A DNA stretch of 8,101 nt from an uncultured Clostridia bacterium (GCA_947569225.1 CANORX010000039.1:1-8101); one strand, 5' to 3'. Positions 1-6,297 are shown, numbered from the stretch's first letter. The notes: a model not told the origin generated them from the sequence alone. A program made the numbers and translations.

Positions 1-495
1 TAAGACATATTCTCCATTTTTTAGTCTAGCACTAAATTTTGCTTTTTTACCACATGAGCAAATTGTTACTAATTCTTCTATTGAGTCAGCTAAGGCAAAT
101 AAGCTAGCACTTCCAGAAAATAGTTTTCTTCTAAAGTCTGCTTTTAAACCATAACATATTACTGGAATGTCATATTTTTTTGTAAAGTAATATAATTCAC
201 TTATATGGTCATAGTTTAAAAACTGACTTTCATCTATTAATACACATGCTATATTTTCTGTGGATATTTTTTTTAGATATTCTTTTAAATCTTCAACTTT
301 ATCTATGAGATAATCTACTTCTCTAGGTTCTAATTCATTTATTCTGCTAACTACTTTGTTATTACCTTTTTTGTCTATTAATGGTTTTAGTATTTTTACT
401 TTCATGTTATGTTTTTCATAATTATATGCGACTTGTAATAAGAATGTGGTTTTTCCGCATCCCATTACTCCTGGTCTAAATATTAATTTTTTCAT
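1..495 (-). CDS. tdk: Thymidine kinase, type II (C-terminus beyond window)
   Basis: Cytosolic salvage enzyme that phosphorylates thymidine (and deoxyuridine) to the monophosphate with ATP. The window holds residues 1-165 and the frame stays open at base 1, so the C-terminus is missing. Seen: a Walker A loop GVMGCGKT at residues 9-16, a Walker B/active-site segment VLIDESQF at 85-92 with the expected catalytic Glu at 89, the family segment PVICYGLKADFRRKLFSGS at 111-129, and the first zinc-ribbon cysteine pair CSC at 146-148. The second cysteine pair should lie just outside the window. The start at 495 is preceded by AGAAAGGA about 8 bases upstream and overlaps the end of the dCTP deaminase gene by 20 bases, so it is the fourth gene of the operon. 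The loop reads GVMGCGKT rather than the usual GPMFSGKT, which suggests a diverged, perhaps phage-type, enzyme. Confidence 0.93.
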   Translation of the reverse strand, partial: MKKLIFRPGVMGCGKTTFLLQVAYNYEKHNMKVKILKPLIDKKGNNKVVSRINELEPREVDYLIDKVEDLKEYLKKISTENIACVLIDESQFLNYDHISELYYFTKKYDIPVICYGLKADFRRKLFSGSASLFALADSIEELVTICSCGKKAKFSARLKNGEYVL

Positions 496-1015
496 TTGAT
501 TTTTCCTTTCTATAAAATTCACTTATATGTGGTTGTTGATATTTTGTATATTCTCCATTATAAAGTGCATATGACCCTTCTATACACCAAAATGTTACTT
601 GGCCTATTTTCATATTAGGGTAAACACGAATGGGTTCTACACATTTTAGTTCTAATGTCCAAGAGTGATTACACCCTACATGGCCCAAAGGGGCTGTTAC
701 TTGAAGGAATAGTCCTAAGCGGCCAATTGAACTTCTACCGATTAGTTGTGTTACGTATTTGCTAGAGCCTATCGTTTCTACTGTACTTCCTAAGTATAAC
801 TTGTTAGGTTCTAGTATGTATCCTTCTTTGGTTAGTTTTATTTTTTTATATTTAGTTTTCTTTTTTGGGTCTATTATGTCATCTTCTATTAGTAATAATT
901 CTTTTCCTAGTCTATAGTTGTAACTATTTGGATTAAGTAATTGGTCTTTATAAGGTTCTATGGTTATGTTACCTTTTTTTACTTCCTCTTTTATTTTTAA
1001 TCCTGATAATATCAT
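476..1015 (-). CDS. dcd: dCTP deaminase family protein
   Basis: Predicted to deaminate dCTP to dUTP, feeding dTMP synthesis or lowering dCTP. The 179 residues match the trimeric dCTP deaminase/dUTPase fold. GRSSIGRLGL at 93-102 carries the conserved Ser and Arg residues, and WTLELK at 119-124 holds Glu122, which aligns with the catalytic Glu of the family. RVYPNMKIGQVTF at 130-142 is the usual strand after the active site. The stretch GHVGCNHSW at 111-119 replaces the DPGW-type loop of the E. coli enzyme and looks more like phage or DCD-DUT homologues, so whether it also hydrolyses dUTP is unclear. The start ATG overlaps the stop of the radical SAM gene (ATGA), with AGGAG 9 bases upstream. 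The family includes phage enzymes and antiphage dCTP-depleting deaminases; which role applies here cannot be told from sequence. Confidence 0.9.
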   Translation of the reverse strand: MILSGLKIKEEVKKGNITIEPYKDQLLNPNSYNYRLGKELLLIEDDIIDPKKKTKYKKIKLTKEGYILEPNKLYLGSTVETIGSSKYVTQLIGRSSIGRLGLFLQVTAPLGHVGCNHSWTLELKCVEPIRVYPNMKIGQVTFWCIEGSYALYNGEYTKYQQPHISEFYRKEKSNEKINI

Positions 1016-2211
1016 AAATTATAACTCCTATATTTTTTTATTAGAGAAAAGTCTTCTTCTGTTATAATTCTTGTGTCACTAAATGTTTCTATTAAGTTTA
1101 TGTCTCTATTATAGTAGTCTATTATTCCGTCAGGTGCATGTACTAGGTTTAGATGATAATTTTCTTGTTCAAAGTTTATGTATGCTCCATAGTTTTGGGT
1201 GAACGCTAGGTTTTGCCTTATAGTATTTTTTAAGTCGTATGTTTCTTTTGCTAATTCATTTTGTCTGATGTTTTTGTCTAATATGTATATTAATCCTTCA
1301 TTTCCAAATAGGTATGCACTGTTTAATAGGTGCCTTTTTACTTTTTCTAAGTATTCTTTTTCTTTGTCTTGGTATAGAGTTGTAGCATTTCCAACAAAAT
1401 TTTTTACTAGTAATCTACTAGTTATATTAAAGTTATTTTGGTTTATTATTTCGTCTATTTGATTTATATAAATTCTTGAATCAGGTTTTAGTAGTAAGTA
1501 TGTGTATAAATGTCTTTTTTTATCTAAGTCCCAACTTGTATAAATGTTTCCATCGCTCCATAAGATTATACCTGAAAAGTCATCGACATTATTGTCCCTT
1601 TCAAATTTTACTAATTCATTTTGATAGTCAAAATCTACATAATTTTCTTTATAGTTTGGACATCCAGGATATAGAGTTCTTACAATGTACTCATCTACTT
1701 CATTTTTTGTTTCATTTATAAATTTAGTTAGTTTGTCACTATTATCAATTCCTTCTTTGCTTAAAGCAATTGATAGTCTTGTTTTGGCATTAGGGATACT
1801 ATTTTTGAAAAATTTTAGTTTATTTTTTAGGGAAATATTTATTTTTGGTTTCATGATAGCATCGTTTATTTTGTCATCGAAGTGCGCGACTGAAATAGTT
1901 ATTTCGTTTACAGGGCCTATACTTCTTAATATATTTCCGTTTGTATATAGTTTAATGTATGCGTCAGGTATAATTTTTCTAATTAAGTTTATTATGACTT
2001 CTAAGTTTGGATTAAGTGTTGGTTCTCCTCCACCTGTTATTTCAAAGACTTTTATTCCTCGTTTTTTTAAAAGTTCTATTTTTTTTAGAAACTCATTATT
2101 AATTTTTAGAAACTCTTCTCCTTTACAGTAATTTCTTGATTTAGTTATGCAGAATGTGCAGTTAGCATTGCATAATTTTTCTACTGGTATGATATAACAT
2201 TTTTCTATCAT
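1012..2211 (-). CDS. Radical SAM enzyme fused to an NDP-kinase domain
   Basis: A 399-residue two-domain protein. Residues 1 to about 230 form a radical SAM domain: C14-x3-C18-x2-C21 to hold the 4Fe-4S cluster, GGGEP at 60-64 for SAM binding, and the strand YIKLYTNGN at 85-93. From about 234 the sequence follows nucleoside diphosphate kinase from end to end: YLLLKPDS at 238-245 matches the TLxxIKPD start, TIRQN at 330-334 matches TIRxD, and NLVHAPDG at 355-362 matches NxxHGSDS with the phospho-accepting His at 358. RDINL at 369-373 matches the following REIxL. The NDPK residues Lys242, Arg332, Asn355, His358 and Asp361 are kept, while GS becomes AP and the later Glu becomes Asp. The domain calls are made by eye. 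The start has GGGAG 9 bases upstream and lies 50 bases inside the kinase gene. The context suggests nucleotide chemistry: the radical SAM half may modify a nucleotide that the NDPK half phosphorylates. The substrate is unknown. Confidence 0.85.
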   Translation of the reverse strand: MIEKCYIIPVEKLCNANCTFCITKSRNYCKGEEFLKINNEFLKKIELLKKRGIKVFEITGGGEPTLNPNLEVIINLIRKIIPDAYIKLYTNGNILRSIGPVNEITISVAHFDDKINDAIMKPKINISLKNKLKFFKNSIPNAKTRLSIALSKEGIDNSDKLTKFINETKNEVDEYIVRTLYPGCPNYKENYVDFDYQNELVKFERDNNVDDFSGIILWSDGNIYTSWDLDKKRHLYTYLLLKPDSRIYINQIDEIINQNNFNITSRLLVKNFVGNATTLYQDKEKEYLEKVKRHLLNSAYLFGNEGLIYILDKNIRQNELAKETYDLKNTIRQNLAFTQNYGAYINFEQENYHLNLVHAPDGIIDYYNRDINLIETFSDTRIITEEDFSLIKKYRSYNL

Positions 2212-2716
2212 TTTTTATTTCTCCCATCATTTTTATTATTTCATCTTTTAGTTCTTCTAGATTTCCATAATTATTTATTTCATAGTCACAAGGTATGTTG
2301 TTTTGCCATTCTAAAGGGTTTTTGTCATCTGCTTTTTTGTAATCTTCTCTTTCTCTTTTGTAACCATTAATTTTAATAAATATAAATCCTAAGTTTTTTA
2401 AATATTCGTAATCCATTGGTCTACAGTCATCATTTATGATAATGTCTGTATGATCGTTTGCATCTCGTATGTTTTCATTAAATACATTTAATAAGTATTC
2501 TGGATTAATTTGTCTTATCTTTTTTCCATAGAATTGTAGTAGTTCTCCATCTTGTTTGTCTGCTATTATTCCTAATTTTTTATAAAAATTGTTTTGTAAT
2601 TCATATAATGGCTCAGCTATTTTTATTACTAACCCACCAAATTCTTTTATTATAATATTACTTGCTGTGCTCTTTCCATAACTAGAAGGCGCGACAAAGC
2701 ATATTTTTAGTTTCAT
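2162..2716 (-). CDS. Deoxynucleoside monophosphate kinase-like P-loop protein
   Basis: A 184-residue P-loop phosphotransferase resembling phage and bacterial dNMP kinases, which would convert (d)NMP to (d)NDP with ATP. Seen: Walker A APSSYGKS at residues 9-16, an acceptor-side segment around KIAEPLYELQNNFY at 32-45, DIIINDDCRP at 91-100 as the strand with acidic residues before an Arg, and CDYEINNYGNLEELKDEI at 143-160, the usual last strand (D-x-x-I-x-N) and helix of this fold. The in-frame ATG at 2728 is rejected because the GGAGG ribosome site sits inside its first codons, exactly placed for the ATG at 2716. This is the first gene of the operon. Its last 16 codons overlap the next gene by 50 bases, and the tail after about residue 165 looks like an extension not needed for the fold. 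The exact base specificity cannot be read from sequence. Confidence 0.8.
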   Translation of the reverse strand: MKLKICFVAPSSYGKSTASNIIIKEFGGLVIKIAEPLYELQNNFYKKLGIIADKQDGELLQFYGKKIRQINPEYLLNVFNENIRDANDHTDIIINDDCRPMDYEYLKNLGFIFIKINGYKREREDYKKADDKNPLEWQNNIPCDYEINNYGNLEELKDEIIKMMGEIKNDRKMLYHTSRKIMQC

Positions 2717-2764
2717 TTTTTCCTCCATTATTTTACTTTTTTATTAAATTTGTTATAATGAATA

Positions 2765-2804
2765 GTACATAAATTATTTTTGACGTAATAATTTATTTAT
2801 GTAC
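2765..2804. repeat. Inverted repeat in the leader of the nucleotide operon
   Basis: The left arm GTACATAAATTATT (2765-2778) and the right arm at 2787-2804 are complementary over 14 bases, with a 4-base bulge in the right arm and an 8-base loop. It lies 49-88 bases upstream of the kinase start. It could be a regulator site or an RNA hairpin in the leader. I found no convincing -35/-10 pair here; TATAAC on the minus strand (2751-2756) is the best -10 candidate, with no good -35. Confidence 0.5.
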
Positions 2805-2816
2805 ACTTCACTGTGT

Positions 2817-2850
2817 AAAAGAGTTTGTTTTTGCGAGAAACAACTCTTTT
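2817..2850 (-). terminator. Hairpin, probable terminator after the Nudix regulator
   Basis: A stem of about 12 pairs with one bulged base (plus-strand arms AAAAGAGTTTGTTT and AAACAACTCTTTT) surrounds a loop containing GCGAG. On the minus strand it follows the Nudix gene stop by about 65 bases but is trailed by only four T's. On the plus strand it is trailed by a much better T-run, yet no plus-strand gene ends here. It may act as a weak minus-strand terminator or attenuator before the nucleotide operon. Confidence 0.6.
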
Positions 2851-2870
2851 TTATTTTTTTAAATTTATAT

Positions 2871-2885
2871 GTGTATTTTATACAC
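2871..2885. promoter_or_regulatory. 15-bp dyad, possible second regulator site
   Basis: The plus strand reads GTGTATTTTATACAC, with 6-base arms and a 3-base centre. Read on the minus strand it matches the dyad in the Nudix gene promoter (3623-3637) at 13 of 15 positions. It lies between the Nudix stop and the nucleotide operon, which makes it a candidate operator for the Nudix regulator. It sits upstream of the hairpin at 2817-2850 and no clear promoter overlaps it, so it could instead be a 3'-end RNA hairpin. Confidence 0.4.
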
Positions 2886-2892
2886 TTTTTAA

Positions 2893-2914
2893 CTTGTATA
2901 AAAATGTATTCAAG
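2893..2914. repeat. Imperfect 22-bp dyad downstream of the Nudix gene
   Basis: Outer arms CTTGtATA and TATtCAAG are symmetric around an A/T-rich centre, immediately after the Nudix regulator stop codon. It is adjacent to the 2871-2885 dyad. An A/T-rich sequence makes weak dyads common by chance, so this is reported at low confidence. Confidence 0.3.
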
Positions 2915-2915
2915 G

Positions 2916-3590
2916 TTAGAATACGTTTTTATTTTTAATTGTTTTATTGAATTTGTATAGTTTAGCAGGCTTTTTACCTTCAAAGTTTATCACTTTATTA
3001 GTATCTGTAATTAATCCTAAACTTAAGAGTTTTTTTCTAAAGTTTCGTCTATCAAATTCTTTTTCTAAAATGGTTTCATAAGTTTTTTGAATTTCAGGTA
3101 TTGTAAAACCATTTGGGAATAATGATTTTAAAATATCAGTAGTAGTTATTATTTCTCTTAGTGTATTGATGCTAGAGGTTAATATTTCATTGTGATCGTA
3201 AGCAAGAAGCGGAATATCTCCTATGTTAAACCAATCAGCGTCTGTGGTCTTAAGAGTCTTTTTTAATACTAATACTTTATGTGAGTCAATTATTCCTATG
3301 TAAGATATGGCTATCATCCTTTTAACTGGAGAACGGTTTACCTCACCAAAGACATTAGAAAAGTATATGTCAATACCTTCTATTCCTGTCTTTTCTTTTA
3401 TTTCTCTAGTCATTCCATCAAGAAGATTTTCGTTATTGTATAATGCTCCTCCGACAAGGGCCCATTTGTCTTTAAAGGGTTCATTATTTCTTTTTATTAA
3501 TAACACCTTGATAACACCTTTTTCTACAGTGAATATTGAGGCTATTACGTGTACTCCTTGATTTTTATATAAGGGATTCGTTACTTCCAT
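2916..3590 (-). CDS. NrtR-like Nudix/winged-helix transcriptional regulator
   Basis: A 224-residue DNA-binding regulator with an N-terminal Nudix domain (about 10-150) and a C-terminal winged helix (about 160-214). The Nudix box runs from G48 to I70: G48, E54, R62-E63, E66 and G69-I70 fit G-x5-E-x7-REUxEExGU, but the last Glu is Lys67, so a catalytic metal ligand is lost. The winged helix, with FTIPEIQKTYETIL at 162-175, DRRNFRKKLLSLGL at 180-193 and KPAKLYKF at 207-214, is characteristic of NrtR-type proteins, where the Nudix domain senses a nucleotide-like ligand such as ADP-ribose. The start at ATG 3590 is chosen over GTG 3599 because TAGGTG lies about 8 bases upstream of it. The promoter is strong and palindromic, suggesting autoregulation. 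The next genes downstream are nucleotide-metabolism genes, plausible targets. No NAD genes are in view, so the ligand is unknown. Confidence 0.88.
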   Translation of the reverse strand: MEVTNPLYKNQGVHVIASIFTVEKGVIKVLLIKRNNEPFKDKWALVGGALYNNENLLDGMTREIKEKTGIEGIDIYFSNVFGEVNRSPVKRMIAISYIGIIDSHKVLVLKKTLKTTDADWFNIGDIPLLAYDHNEILTSSINTLREIITTTDILKSLFPNGFTIPEIQKTYETILEKEFDRRNFRKKLLSLGLITDTNKVINFEGKKPAKLYKFNKTIKNKNVF

Positions 3591-3612
3591 ATTTTTCACC
3601 TACCTTACATAT

Positions 3613-3637
3613 ACATTATAATGTGTATAGAGTACAC
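3613..3637. promoter_or_regulatory. Overlapping palindromes, putative Nudix-regulator operator
   Basis: A perfect 12-bp palindrome ACATTATAATGT (3613-3624) covers the -10 box. A 15-bp dyad GTGTATAGAGTACAC (3623-3637, 5-base arms) fills the spacer between -10 and -35. A repressor bound here would block RNA polymerase directly, so autoregulation by the Nudix/winged-helix protein is the simplest reading. That is inferred from position and from the related 15-mer at 2871-2885. Confidence 0.55.
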
Positions 3638-3644
3638 TTGTCAA
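3615..3644 (-). promoter_or_regulatory. Sigma-A type promoter of the Nudix regulator gene
   Basis: On the minus strand a consensus -35 TTGACA (3639-3644) is followed, after 18 bases, by a consensus -10 TATAAT (3615-3620). Transcription should start near 3608, leaving a leader of about 18 bases before ATG 3590. Confidence 0.85.
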
Positions 3645-3667
3645 TGTTTTTTTTCTTTTTTATTACA

Positions 3668-3698
3668 CTAAAAAAGAAGCTATACACGCTTGCTTCTT
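3668..3698 (-). terminator. Rho-independent terminator of rny
   Basis: On the minus strand, AAGAAGC (3692-3698) pairs with GCTTCTT (3674-3680) across an 11-base loop and runs into a T-tract. It begins 11 bases after the rny stop and ends upstream of the Nudix promoter, so it separates the two transcription units. Confidence 0.85.
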
Positions 3699-3708
3699 AT
3701 TATGGTTA

Positions 3709-5265
3709 TTATTTTGCAACTTCTTCTGCTCTTGTTTCTCTAATTACAACGACTTTAATAGTTCCTGGGTATTGCATTTCTTCTTCTACTCTATCTTTTA
3801 TATTTCTTGCAATTTTATAAGATTCTAAGTCATCTATTTCATCTGGTTTTACTATTACTCTTAATTCTCTTCCTGCTTGCATTGCAAAAGTTTTTTCTAC
3901 TCCTTTGATAGAGTTTCCTATTTCTTCAAGTTGTTCTAATCTTTTTACATAGTTTTCTAATGAATCATTTCTAGCACCAGGTCTTGCTGCTGATAAGGTG
4001 TCGGCTATTGCTACTAGTTCACTAATAACTGTAGTTGCTGGTTTGTCTCCGTGATGGCTTTCAATAGCGTTTATTACTACTTCTGATTCACCATATTTTT
4101 TTGCAAATTCTGCTCCTAATTCTACGTGAGATCCTTCTACTTCAAAGTCAATTGCTTTTCCTAAATCGTGTAATAGTCCTGCTCTTTTTGCTAAAGCTAC
4201 ATTTTCTCCTAGTTCACTTGCTAATAATCCTGCTAGGTTTCCTACTTCTATAGAGTGTTGTAGTGCGTTTTGACCATAGCTTGTTCTAAAGTGCAATTTA
4301 CCAATTAGTTCTACTAATTCTGGGTTTACTCTTGTGATACTAAGTGCAAATAAGGCTTCTTCTCCTTTTTCTCTTATGATAGTTTTGAAGTCTTCACATA
4401 CTTTATCATAGAGTTCTTCAATTCTAGCTGGATGTATTCTTCCATCTTTGATAAGTCCTTCTAGTGTTACTTTGGCTATTTCTCTTCTTAAAGGGTCAAA
4501 GCTTGATAATACTATTACTTCAGGTGTGTCATCAATTATTAAGTCTACTCCTGTGATAGCTTCTATTGTCCTTATGTTTCTTCCTTCTCGCCCGATGATT
4601 CTACCTTTCATTTCATCGTTAGGTAATGTTACAGTTGTTACTGTTTGTTCGTTTGCAACATCTGTAGCATATTTTTGCATGCTATTTACTAGATATTCTT
4701 TTGCTTTTCTATCTGCTTCTAATTTAGCATCATTTTCTCTTTCTCTTAAGTAGATTGCTATTTCTTTTGACATATCGTCTTCTACTTTTCTCATTACCAT
4801 TTCTCTTGCTTTTTCTTTACTAAAGCCTGATATACTTTCTAGTAATGATAATTGTTCTTTTAAAATAGACTCCATTTTTTCGTCTTTTTCTTGAATTTCT
4901 TTTTGTTTGGCTAATAAATCTTTATCTCTTGTATCTAAATTGCGCTCACGTTCAGATAGTAATTCATCACGTTTGTTTAAACTTTTTTCTCTATTTTCTA
5001 CAAGTTCTTTTAATTCAGTTATTTCTTTTTTCTTTTCTTTTACTTCGATGTCAGTATCTTGTTTTATTTTGTAACTTTCTTCTTTTAGTTCAAGTATTCC
5101 ATCTCTTTTTATTTTATCTGCTTCTTTTTGAGCTTTTTCAATTAATTTATCAGCTTCTTTTTGAGCATTTTTTACGCTTAATTTATTTAATATAAAAACT
5201 ATTAGTGCTCCCAAAAATAATCCAACTATTCCAAACAAAATGGAGTAAACTATAATTAAATTCAT
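3709..5265 (-). CDS. rny: Ribonuclease Y
   Basis: Membrane-anchored endoribonuclease that starts mRNA turnover and processing in many Bacillota. At 518 residues it is full length (about 520 in Bacillus subtilis). Seen in order: an N-terminal membrane helix at about 4-26; a long charged coiled coil to about 200, including a repeated AQKEADK unit at 34-51; a KH RNA-binding domain with [12 protein letters not shown] at 221-232; and an HD domain with His337, the His366-Asp367 pair in LLHDLGK, the SHH segment at 403-405 and Asp422. The C-terminus [10 protein letters not shown]...IRETRA is the family signature. GGAGGAAATGAA directly precedes ATG 5265. It is a single-gene unit with its own promoter and terminator. 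It is the only clear housekeeping gene here and fixes this stretch as chromosomal, next to accessory genes on both sides. Confidence 0.98.
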   Translation of the reverse strand: MNLIIVYSILFGIVGLFLGALIVFILNKLSVKNAQKEADKLIEKAQKEADKIKRDGILELKEESYKIKQDTDIEVKEKKKEITELKELVENREKSLNKRDELLSERERNLDTRDKDLLAKQKEIQEKDEKMESILKEQLSLLESISGFSKEKAREMVMRKVEDDMSKEIAIYLRERENDAKLEADRKAKEYLVNSMQKYATDVANEQTVTTVTLPNDEMKGRIIGREGRNIRTIEAITGVDLIIDDTPEVIVLSSFDPLRREIAKVTLEGLIKDGRIHPARIEELYDKVCEDFKTIIREKGEEALFALSITRVNPELVELIGKLHFRTSYGQNALQHSIEVGNLAGLLASELGENVALAKRAGLLHDLGKAIDFEVEGSHVELGAEFAKKYGESEVVINAIESHHGDKPATTVISELVAIADTLSAARPGARNDSLENYVKRLEQLEEIGNSIKGVEKTFAMQAGRELRVIVKPDEIDDLESYKIARNIKDRVEEEMQYPGTIKVVVIRETRAEEVAK

Positions 5266-5294
5266 TTCATTTCCTCCATTACTACTAATTTTAT

Positions 5295-5318
5295 TTAGAA
5301 GTTATTTAATACTTCTAA
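5295..5318 (-). repeat. 5' leader hairpin of the rny mRNA
   Basis: A perfect 8-bp inverted repeat, TTAGAAGT (5295-5302) and ACTTCTAA (5311-5318), encloses an 8-base loop. With the -10 box at 5323-5328, transcription would begin at about 5316, so the stem would form almost exactly at the mRNA 5' end. Such ends can protect RNA from 5'-dependent decay. It could alternatively be a protein-binding site. Confidence 0.5.
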
Positions 5319-5322
5319 TTCT

Positions 5323-5351
5323 ATTTTAAATATATTTCATAAATAAGTCAA
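5323..5351 (-). promoter_or_regulatory. Promoter of rny
   Basis: On the minus strand a -35 TTGACT (5346-5351) is followed, after exactly 17 bases, by a -10 TAAAAT (5323-5328), both one mismatch from consensus. It lies 58 bases upstream of the rny start and 42 bases after the endolysin stop. I see no terminator between the two, so lysis-cassette transcripts could read into rny. Confidence 0.8.
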
Positions 5352-5392
5352 TGATAGATTTTAGATGATAGTGTATTATTATATGTTTTTTA

Positions 5393-6115
5393 TTATAGTT
5401 TTTTTATTTGTTCTTTTGTTACCCAACCACGAGGTTGTTTGTTTTCTTTATCATTTGATACATGGTAAGGTCTTTTTGCTTTTTCTTTTATTATAGTTAT
5501 GTATTTTATGTTTCCTAAGTCATTTGTGTCTCCATTATATTCTTTTGTTACTTTTCCGCTGCCATCACTAGTACTAGTGGCTCTTCCTTTTAAGATTAAT
5601 ACTTTGTCTCCTATTTTGAATTCTTCATTGTTTTTTGTTGTTTCTTCTATAGTATTTTCTTCATAGACTGATTCAGTTAAATATTTTGTGGGATTTATTC
5701 TGAATTTCGAATTATATCCTGTTGAGACTTCAAAATGTAAGTGTCTTCCATATGTAAGTCCTGATTCTCCCATTATTCCTAAATATGTATTAGAGTCTAC
5801 TTTTTGCTTGGGTTTTACTTGTATTGTTCCTTTTTTTAAGTGAGCATATCTTGTGTACATTCCATTAGGATGTTTTATTAAGACAAAATTTCCCCATGTT
5901 TCACTTCCTAGTGCATTTATGTTTCTATCTAGTCCTTCTTGTATTTCATATACTATTCCTAAGGAATTCGCGTATACTTTATTTTCTTCTTCATTTTTAC
6001 TATATCCTATATCTACTCCTTTATGTATTTTCCCTTTTAGCGATGGGTTATTAGTGTTATATGGTCCATATGGACAGGTTATTCTTTTTTCTGAGGCGGT
6101 TAGTACTTTGCTCAT
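5393..6115 (-). CDS. Phage-type endolysin, M23 peptidase with SH3-like tail
   Basis: A 240-residue zinc peptidase predicted to cut peptidoglycan cross-bridges or stem peptides. The LytM/M23 domain (about 10-145) has all ligand and catalytic positions: His31 and Asp35 in HKGVDIG, His92 in YAHL, and His125/His127 in GRHLHFEV. Residues about 165-240 form an SH3-like wall-binding module (FKIGDKVLILKG at the start, RGWVTKEQI at the end). There is no signal peptide, so the enzyme needs the adjacent holin-like protein to reach the wall, as phage endolysins do. The start overlaps the previous stop as ATGA; AAAGGA lies 12 bases upstream, a little far, and coupling probably assists. It is the last gene of the lysis cassette. 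The alternative is a housekeeping wall hydrolase, less likely given the neighbours and the missing signal peptide. Confidence 0.9.
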   Translation of the reverse strand: MSKVLTASEKRITCPYGPYNTNNPSLKGKIHKGVDIGYSKNEEENKVYANSLGIVYEIQEGLDRNINALGSETWGNFVLIKHPNGMYTRYAHLKKGTIQVKPKQKVDSNTYLGIMGESGLTYGRHLHFEVSTGYNSKFRINPTKYLTESVYEENTIEETTKNNEEFKIGDKVLILKGRATSTSDGSGKVTKEYNGDTNDLGNIKYITIIKEKAKRPYHVSNDKENKQPRGWVTKEQIKKL

Positions 6116-6297
6116 TTGTTTTCACTATCCTTTCTAGTAAAATAATAGGTAAATACTGAGGTTATTAAGTTAGTTACTAGTATTAGTACATTATCTGTTA
6201 TTTTTTTACCTAGTATGTCTGCGATGACAATTATTAGTAGTATTATTATCAAAGCTAATGTTATAAAACTTTTTAAATCATTTATTGCTTTTTTCAT
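6112..6297 (-). CDS. Small holin-like membrane protein
   Basis: A 61-residue protein with two predicted membrane helices (about 11-30, FITLALIIILLIIVIADILG, and about 38-55) and charged ends, finishing in the basic/acidic tail RKDSENK. Size, topology and position directly before an endolysin lacking a signal peptide indicate a holin that opens the membrane at lysis. Both ends overlap the neighbours by ATGA, and AGAAGGA sits 5 bases before the start, so expression is probably coupled across the three genes. Holins are defined more by context than by sequence, so the family is not certain. Confidence 0.75.
   Translation of the reverse strand: MKKAINDLKSFITLALIIILLIIVIADILGKKITDNVLILVTNLITSVFTYYFTRKDSENK

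Noticed and set aside
1199..2131. Three plus-strand open frames opposite the radical SAM gene
   Set aside because: They are antisense reflections of a gene with clear motifs; their Phe/Ser/Leu-rich translations are the usual product of reading Lys/Glu/Asn-rich codons backwards.
1012..2211. Calling the radical SAM protein a prokaryotic viperin because it sits by a nucleotide kinase
   Set aside because: The cluster motif and gene setting are similar in spirit, but the residues around the motifs do not resemble viperin and the C-terminal half reads as NDP kinase instead.
2717..2728. Upstream ATG (2728) as the kinase start
   Set aside because: The GGAGG ribosome site lies within its first codons and is correctly spaced for the ATG at 2716.
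2765..2804. TTGACG on the plus strand (about 2780-2785) as a plus-strand promoter
   Set aside because: No matching -10 box leads to any plus-strand gene; the whole window is transcribed from the minus strand.
2774..2983. Minus-strand open frame of 69 codons between the regulator and the kinase
   Set aside because: It overlaps the end of the Nudix gene, runs through the terminator hairpin and the dyads, lacks a ribosome site and has a low-complexity composition typical of AT-rich intergenic DNA.
5119..5170. Direct DNA repeat within rny
   Set aside because: It encodes the repeated AQKEADK unit of the RNase Y coiled coil and is explained by protein structure.
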